Positions 63,101-64,000 of a stretch of DNA of 64,000 nt are shown in pieces (positions within the stretch are counted from its first letter, which is position 1; each line of letters begins with the position of its first letter). Position numbers and translations under genes: made by a program. The DNA lies in contig CM063255.1 in assembly GCA_032158295.1 (NCBI GenBank), forward strand, positions 17,946,094 through 18,010,093, in the 5' to 3' direction. Under the pieces are notes generated by a model, which was given only the letters and a program-made list of their open reading frames with translations, was not told the DNA's origin and searched no databases. This DNA comes from Pycnopodia helianthoides. Lineage: Eukaryota > Echinodermata > Asteroidea > Forcipulatida > Asteriidae.

Positions 63101-63440
63101 ATAGTGCTTAACATATTTATGCTAAGCAAAAAAGGAGCAGGATACCAGTCACAGATGATACATGTGGAATGGTAATTTGGCTGGTAACCTTGTTCTAGTA
63201 AGCATGATTTTGTTGTGCTTAGCTATTTTTTTGCTTAAGCAGCTCTATGAAATTGGGCCTACATGTAGCTGCTAGAAAACTGCTGTTTTTTTCCCACGTT
63301 CTACAAGTTGATGGGTATTTCTTCTTTGTATCTCAGAGGTATTTGGCAGGCCGCTGTGATGTGGTGCTGAAGTGGAAACCTCCAAGTCTAAACTCAGTGG
63401 ACTTCAAGCTGCAAATAACCACACTAAAAGACAAACCAGG
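42060..63440 (+). CDS. RNGTT: mRNA capping enzyme, RNA 5'-triphosphatase and guanylyltransferase (3' end outside window)
   Basis: Twelve coding exons (42060-42114, 45214-45427, 48290-48454, 50067-50206, 51153-51262, 51816-51910, 53545-53646, 54571-54703, 56386-56457, 57243-57407, 62382-62456, 63337-63440) join in phase into 476 codons plus two bases. The N-terminal cysteine-phosphatase domain removes the gamma phosphate of nascent RNA polymerase II transcripts; [10 protein letters not shown] (122-131, catalytic Cys123) is its P-loop. The guanylyltransferase domain transfers GMP: KADG (289-292, Lys289 is the covalent site), TLLDGE (motif III), YLIYD (IIIa), DGVVF (IV) and LKWKPP (V) are all present. 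Motif VI and the rest of the OB fold lie beyond the window; the human protein is 597 residues. The enzyme acts in the nucleus on the phosphorylated polymerase tail. All key residues seen are intact. Confidence 0.97.
42953..43354 (+). mobile_element. hAT-like MITE, CAGGGCTCGAATT ends, copy 1
   Basis: Inverted ends CAGGGCTCGAATT and AATTCGAGCCCTG. Inside, ACTGGACC-AGAA and GGCCAGTAAACT-type text is inverted near both ends. The inverted relative is at 53785-54136. No clean 8-bp duplication flanks it. Confidence 0.8.
44046..44183. mobile_element. Foldback element, 138 bp
   Basis: Arms of about 61 bp: TTGTTGCACGCTGTGACGGG at the tip, GAGGGGGAAAATGGCACCC near the turn, with GAGGCGAAGCCGA as the loop. 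Two short unmatched stretches lie near the middle of the arms. It has no coding role; two overlapping open frames on either strand reflect the palindrome. Confidence 0.85.
44560..44660 (+). mobile_element. tRNA-derived SINE fragment
   Basis: GGTGTGGGTTTGTTTCCTGG then TCATGACACTTGTGTCCTTG and AGCAAGGCACCTGACCATAA, the T-arm-like box and first body block of the SINE at 47585. Confidence 0.7.
44930..45085 (-). mobile_element. tRNA-derived SINE fragment, inverted
   Basis: GTTAAGTGCCTTGCTCAAGG, ACACAAGTGTCATGACCGGG, AATCGAACCCACACTC and CTCGGCCACGGCAC are the reverse complement of the head of the 47585 SINE. It faces the fragment at 44560. Confidence 0.78.
45214..45427 (+). CDS. RNGTT: RNGTT coding exon 2
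   Basis: Acceptor TCTTTTTCAG, donor GTAGGT. Starts [14 protein letters not shown] and includes [16 protein letters not shown], the core of the triphosphatase fold. Residues about 19-89. Confidence 0.95.
47585..47966 (+). mobile_element. tRNA-derived SINE, near complete
   Basis: Box A-like GGCCGAGTGGTCTAG and box B GGTTCGAATCC lie at tRNA spacing; no full cloverleaf. The body begins GACACTTGTGCCCTTGAGCA then AGGCACTTAACC, a block shared by many animal V-type SINEs, and ends in an A-rich tail (AAAAAAAATAATAAT). A second copy is at 50405. Confidence 0.88.
47968..48055 (-). mobile_element. tRNA-like SINE head, inverted
   Basis: ATCATGACCGGGATTCGAAC, CCACACCCTGATGAC and CACTCGGCCATGACAGG read on the minus strand as box A, box B and the start of the body, directly behind the tail of the SINE at 47585. 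Confidence 0.75.
48290..48454 (+). CDS. RNGTT: RNGTT coding exon 3, phosphatase P-loop
   Basis: Acceptor GTATTTACAG, donor GTAAGT. Contains [20 protein letters not shown], the Cys-x5-Arg phosphate-binding loop with the catalytic Cys123 and Arg129. Confidence 0.97.
48601..48994 (-). mobile_element. TTAA-flanked MITE, AAGGAACATTACAGAATTGG family, copy 5
   Basis: TTAAAGGAACATTACATAAT on the left, CCAATTCTGTAATGTTCCTT plus TAA on the right. The longest and best-preserved copy (394 bp), in RNGTT intron 3. Confidence 0.92.
49050..49515. mobile_element. Inverted pair of tRNA-related elements
   Basis: Left arm 49050-49200 (minus): TCTAGAGCAGATGTCTCACC, TCGAGCCCATGACCTTTGCC, ATATAACTCGG. Right arm 49388-49515 (plus): GGTGAGACATCTGCTCTAGA, GGCAAAGGTCATGGGTTCAA, GAGTAATATGCC, continuing to TTCCGAGTATACAGTGCTC. 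The arms match over about 120 bp around a 190-bp spacer. Confidence 0.82.
50067..50206 (+). CDS. RNGTT: RNGTT coding exon 4
   Basis: Acceptor TTGTTACAG, donor GTAAGG. Encodes [20 protein letters not shown] and on to EQPDWCS, the end of the triphosphatase domain (RPPGIYK is conserved). Confidence 0.95.
50405..50790 (+). mobile_element. tRNA-derived SINE, second copy
   Basis: GTGGCCGAGCGGTCTAGTTC, GTGGGTTCGAATCCCGGTCA, TCGAGCAAGGCACTTAACCA, GTAGTGCATTCTGCTCTACC and GATATCTCATAAAAA follow the order of the 47585 copy, which it matches closely. Confidence 0.88.
51005..51105 (+). mobile_element. tRNA-like SINE fragment
   Basis: GGTGAGACACC, then GAGGTTGTAGGTTCAAATCC and GTTGTAGCCAGTTGGTC. The box B match is exact, the box A weak. 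In RNGTT intron 4. Confidence 0.55.
51153..51262 (+). CDS. RNGTT: RNGTT coding exon 5, interdomain linker
   Basis: Acceptor CCTTGTAG, donor GTACAC. Encodes an acidic then Ser/Lys-rich linker ([20 protein letters not shown]) ending GGHVNVNKQ. The composition fits the disordered tether between the two catalytic domains. Confidence 0.88.
51270..51440 (-). mobile_element. SINE fragment with tRNA-like head, inverted
   Basis: On the minus strand it contains TAGATAGCTCAGTTGGAGGT (box A) and GGTTCAAATCCCGTTC (box B), preceded by GGAGACCGCCAACATAGGGC. The stretch to 51440 matches 57500-57645 in reverse (CTTGGGTGTGATCCCTGGCT). Confidence 0.7.
51595..51680 (+). mobile_element. tRNA-like SINE head
   Basis: GAGTTGGTAGAGCACCGGCA, TCTGGAGGTC and GGTTCAACTCCTGCTCCAGT resemble a D arm, anticodon stem and T arm. 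The acceptor stem does not pair, so it is not a functional tRNA. Preceded by GATTGGCACCCCAACAAAG as in the other SINE copies. Confidence 0.65.
51816..51910 (+). CDS. RNGTT: RNGTT coding exon 6
   Basis: Acceptor TTTCTTTCTAG, donor GTAAGT. Encodes [20 protein letters not shown] to AGWSK, aligning with the FLEGV start of the guanylyltransferase domain. Confidence 0.93.
51936..52744 (+). mobile_element. TTAA-associated MITE, AAAGGTAGGGTCA family, split by a LINE fragment
   Basis: Left part AAAGGCAGGGTCATGGACTG, right part from about 52357 (ACAGTGTCTACTTGCTGAGA, CTGGCCGCAACATTCGCGGA, CAATCTATGACCTTATCTTT, TTAA). The inserted LINE tail lies at about 51970-52360. In RNGTT intron 6. Confidence 0.82.
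51970..52360 (+). mobile_element. L2/CR1-like LINE 3' fragment (end of reverse transcriptase ORF and tail)
   Basis: Codes for [20 protein letters not shown] and [10 protein letters not shown], then, after a one-base frame slip, [37 protein letters not shown] and a stop. This is the conserved tail of non-LTR reverse-transcriptase proteins. The 3' UTR has AAGCGCTTAGAGG, GGCGCTATACAAATA and an (ATT)n end. It is 5'-truncated and frameshifted, so inactive. Confidence 0.85.
53355..53460 (-). repeat. LINE-like tail fragment, inverted match of 29560-29660
   Basis: ATACCTTGCAGGAAAATACT, CCTTGAGCGTCACTGAGTGA, CGGATATGAGC reverse the other copy. It ends 84 bases before RNGTT exon 7. Confidence 0.6.
53545..53646 (+). 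CDS. RNGTT: RNGTT coding exon 7, guanylyltransferase motif I
   Basis: Acceptor TTAACACAG, donor GTAGGT. Encodes [15 protein letters not shown] and [11 protein letters not shown]. Lys289 of KADG is the residue that forms the enzyme-GMP intermediate. Confidence 0.96.
53785..54136 (-). mobile_element. hAT-like MITE, CAGGGCTCGAATT ends, copy 2
   Basis: CAGGGCTCAAATTTTACACT and CCCCCAAATTCTAGCCCTG at the ends, with GGCCAGTAAACTCATGTCCG, GACAAGTCCAGCGGTCTTGT matching 42953-43354 in reverse. In RNGTT intron 7. Confidence 0.82.
54571..54703 (+). CDS. RNGTT: RNGTT coding exon 8
   Basis: Acceptor TTGTGTCCAG, donor GTAAAG. Encodes [19 protein letters not shown] to SETLLDG; motif III (LDGE) is split at the exon end. 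Confidence 0.95.
55898..56268 (+). mobile_element. TTAA-flanked MITE, AGGCACTGGACACTAT family, copy 3
   Basis: TTAAAGGCACTGGACACTAT on the left, CCAAAGGTGTCCATGTCTTT and AA on the right, with GAGACCTCATGCGTGAGGTC as the central palindrome. Ends about 120 bp before RNGTT exon 9. Confidence 0.92.
56386..56457 (+). CDS. RNGTT: RNGTT coding exon 9
   Basis: Acceptor ACCTAACAG, donor GTACGT. Encodes [20 protein letters not shown] (end of motif III, motif IIIa) to VVFQ. Confidence 0.94.
56551..56694. mobile_element. GGCCGTGTCCGAATTGGCGG palindromic MITE, copy 3
   Basis: TAAGGCCGTGTTCAAATTGA on the left, GCCAATTCGGATACGGCCTA on the right; inner GGCTACGGCTACAGC and GTTGTAGCCGTAGC. Starts 93 bases after exon 9. 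Confidence 0.87.
57243..57407 (+). CDS. RNGTT: RNGTT coding exon 10
   Basis: Acceptor TTTTCATTCAG, donor GTATGT. Encodes [20 protein letters not shown] to [17 protein letters not shown] and KARS, matching the conserved QPVGDCDF and EPFSVR-FFDI stretches. The intron that follows is about 5 kb and holds the decayed LINE mosaic. Confidence 0.93.
57490..57645 (+). mobile_element. SINE body fragment, relative of 51270-51440
   Basis: CTTGGGTGTGATCCCTGGCT, GGCCTCTGACTGGCACCCCG, GGGAGACCGCCAACAATAGG run in the opposite orientation to the 51270-51440 copy and end in an A-rich tail. Confidence 0.7.
57855..57935 (+). mobile_element. tRNA-derived SINE head (Ala-UGC-like)
   Basis: GTGGTCTAGTGGTTAGACTG (box A), GGACTTGCAATCGC (an anticodon-arm-like loop CTTGCAA) and GTGGGTTCAAATCCTACC (T arm). 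No acceptor stem pairs, and no CCA-side match exists, so a tRNA-derived repeat is likelier than a tRNA gene. Confidence 0.7.
58130..58560 (-). pseudogene. Decayed LINE reverse-transcriptase fragment A
   Basis: On the minus strand, with stops and slips, it reads [13 protein letters not shown] and later [28 protein letters not shown], and KWRWAGHVL. The YG-E-W, MERKM and RWAGH landmarks are the C-terminal part of an RTE/BovB- or related non-LTR reverse transcriptase. Not functional. Confidence 0.75.
58546..58915 (+). repeat. 93-bp tandem repeat, four units
   Basis: ATTGAAACCTCTTCTCAATG starts at 58561, 58654, 58747 and 58840, exactly 93 bp apart. Each unit includes AAATCAAATAAAGCAACTGT and TTAGAACAGCTCC. 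The unit's first part overlaps the LINE fragment A, so the array arose by duplicating the LINE edge. Confidence 0.93.
58930..59427 (-). pseudogene. Unidentified protein-like sequence, part 1, broken
   Basis: A minus-strand frame reads [51 protein letters not shown]; a second frame continues below 59171. It appears to continue a sequence whose start is at 59990-60220 and again at 60776-61080 ([13 protein letters not shown]). I do not recognise the family. Stops and frame slips make it non-functional here; it may be a retroelement ORF or an old gene copy. Confidence 0.5.
59428..60050 (-). pseudogene. Decayed LINE reverse-transcriptase fragment B
   Basis: On the minus strand: [14 protein letters not shown], then [33 protein letters not shown], then [56 protein letters not shown] and LWEPKYG. 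These are the successive landmarks of the C-terminal half of an RTE-like reverse transcriptase. Several frame shifts. It lies between two pieces of the unidentified sequence. Confidence 0.85.
60051..60220 (-). pseudogene. Unidentified protein-like sequence, part 2
   Basis: Nucleotide match to 60776-61000 (GACAATGTCAATGTCCAG on the minus strand against GATAATGTCAATGTCCAG). It is interrupted by fragment B at its downstream end. Confidence 0.55.
60240..60750 (+). mobile_element. LINE 3' fragment, second type
   Basis: GGTGATACAGCTTTCTCGGT reads [12 protein letters not shown], stop, NALPLH, a decayed copy of the LWN-LP tail. The 3' end has AAGTGGCGCAATATAAATCT and a (TTATTA) tail at 60735. Plus strand, opposite to fragments A and B. 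Confidence 0.78.
60776..61080 (-). pseudogene. Unidentified protein-like sequence, second copy
   Basis: Minus strand: [20 protein letters not shown], stop after DA, then [40 protein letters not shown] and [16 protein letters not shown]. One stop codon (TAA) breaks it near 60980. The composition suggests an alpha-helical protein. Family not recognised. Confidence 0.5.
61064..61250 (-). mobile_element. LINE-like 3' end with (AATG)n tail
   Basis: On the minus strand: GGTCGCTATGGGAGATTTG, AAAGAATAAACCATTAATGA then (ATGA)n. A 3' terminus of this shape with a short tandem tail is typical of non-LTR elements. Its body probably extends toward 61620. Confidence 0.6.
61251..62381. other. End of RNGTT intron 10; no exon seen
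   Basis: A G-tract at 61495-61510 and a repeated GACAGTAGGAGGGTTGAC block (61995, 62110) related to 42590 and 43850. Short open frames here have no support. Confidence 0.5.
62382..62456 (+). CDS. RNGTT: RNGTT coding exon 11, motif IV
   Basis: Acceptor CTTCTTGACAG, donor GTAAGT. Encodes [20 protein letters not shown] then QPQKD; DGVVF is motif IV. Confidence 0.94.
62490..62990 (-). mobile_element. Hairpin-ended element, second copy
   Basis: CAAATACCTGGGACAGTTCA, TCTGATTGGTTGAGTGGACA, AAGTCGAGGTGAGC and the hairpin 62883-62988 (GGTTTTAAACTAGTTGTTTG) repeat 2296-2815 in reverse order. Located in intron 11, starting about 35 bp after exon 11. Confidence 0.7.
63021..63259. mobile_element. GGGCCCAATTTCATAG hairpin MITE with inverted partial copy
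   Basis: A full copy at 63068-63259 (GGGCCCAGTTTCATAGAGCT to AGCTCTATGAAATTGGGCC) is preceded head-to-head by 63021-63063 (AGCACTATTTGCTCCTTAAG, CAGCTCTATGAAATTGGG), making a 45-bp-arm hairpin across 63064. It ends 77 bp before exon 12. Confidence 0.85.
63337..63440 (+). CDS. RNGTT: RNGTT coding exon 12, motif V
   Basis: Acceptor GTATCTCAG, donor GTGAGA. Encodes [20 protein letters not shown] to TLKDKPG; LKWKPP is motif V. The next exon is outside the window, past a minisatellite. Confidence 0.95.
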
Positions 63441-63467
63441 GTGAGACACCATCTACATACATGGCAT

Positions 63468-64000
63468 AGTGCTATAGACCTTTCCATTGTACCGTGTTGG
63501 TTGACATTGCCGGCCAAATGTTAGCACTATAGACCTTTCCATTGTACCGTGTTGGTTGGCATGGCCGGCCAAATGTTAGCACTATAGACCTTTCCATTGT
63601 ACCGTGCTGGTTGACATGGCCGGCCAAATGTTAGCACTATAGACCTTTCCATTGTACCGTGTTGGTTGACATGGCCGGCCAAATGTTAGCACTATAGACC
63701 TTTCCATTGTACCGTGTTGGTTGACATGGCCGGCCAAATGTTAGCACTATAGACCTTTCCATTGTACCGTGCTGGTTGACATGGCCGGCCAAATGTTAGC
63801 ACTATAGACCTTTCCATTGTACCGTGTTGGTTGACATGGCCGCCAAATGTTAGCACTATAGACCTTTCCATTGTACCGTGTTGGTTGGCATGGCCGGCCA
63901 AATGTTAGCACTATAGACCTTTCCATTGTACCGTGCTGGTTGGCATGGCCAGCCAAATGTTAGCACTATAGACCTTTTCATTGTACCGTGTTGGTTGGCA
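63468..64000 (+). repeat. 55-bp minisatellite, about 9.6 units, runs off the window
   Basis: Unit AGCACTATAGACCTTTCCAT, TGTACCGTGTTGGTTGACAT, GGCCGGCCAAATGTT, nearly identical throughout; variants are GTGCTGG, GTTGGCA and one unit with GGCCGCC. Begins 28 bp after the exon 12 donor. Since 55 is not a multiple of three, the minus-strand frames through it are coincidental. Confidence 0.97.

Overview
This is nuclear DNA from an animal. The evidence is spliced genes with GT-AG introns, long AT-rich introns, microsatellites, and dense MITEs, SINEs and LINE fragments. Several dispersed repeat families, above all the TTAA-flanked element with ends like AGGCACTGGACACTAT, resemble sequences I associate with sea stars. 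I therefore infer an echinoderm, probably an asteroid. That assignment rests on recollection of repeats and gene divergence, not on a search.

Two protein-coding genes can be supported. The first, on the minus strand (27842 down to 13380), encodes a C2H2 zinc-finger transcription factor of about 657 residues in six coding exons. It starts with a SNAG repressor motif (MPRAFLVKK), has two PxDL(S)-type CtBP-binding motifs (PIDLS, PLDLQ) in a long disordered region, and ends with eight C2H2 fingers spread over five exons. The large second exon contains a reading-frame break between about 24990 and 24854. The second gene, on the plus strand (42060 to beyond the right edge), is the bifunctional mRNA capping enzyme (RNGTT). 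Twelve coding exons give about 476 residues: the RNA triphosphatase domain with its [10 protein letters not shown] loop, and most of the guanylyltransferase domain with KADG and motifs III, IIIa, IV and V. The last part, including the C-terminal OB-fold portion with motif VI, lies outside the window.

Layout: 1-12980 holds no gene I can support and is a field of MITEs, a large hairpin element and a 186-bp satellite. 12981-27842 is the zinc-finger gene and its introns. 27843-42059 is intergenic or 5' flanking DNA with three minisatellites, (GT)n tracts and hairpins. 42060-64000 is the capping-enzyme gene, whose introns carry tRNA-derived SINEs in both orientations, LINE 3' tails, a mosaic of decayed reverse-transcriptase fragments (57950-61250), a 93-bp tandem repeat and a 55-bp minisatellite that runs off the window.

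The two genes are not obviously related in function. One is a likely transcriptional repressor and the other a housekeeping enzyme that caps RNA polymerase II transcripts. The most informative structural observations are nested transpositions that reveal target-site duplications (TTAA), a family of short motifs resembling degenerate hammerhead ribozymes of Penelope-like elements, near-perfect foldback hairpins, and a duplicated protein-like sequence of unknown identity interrupted by LINE reverse-transcriptase DNA.
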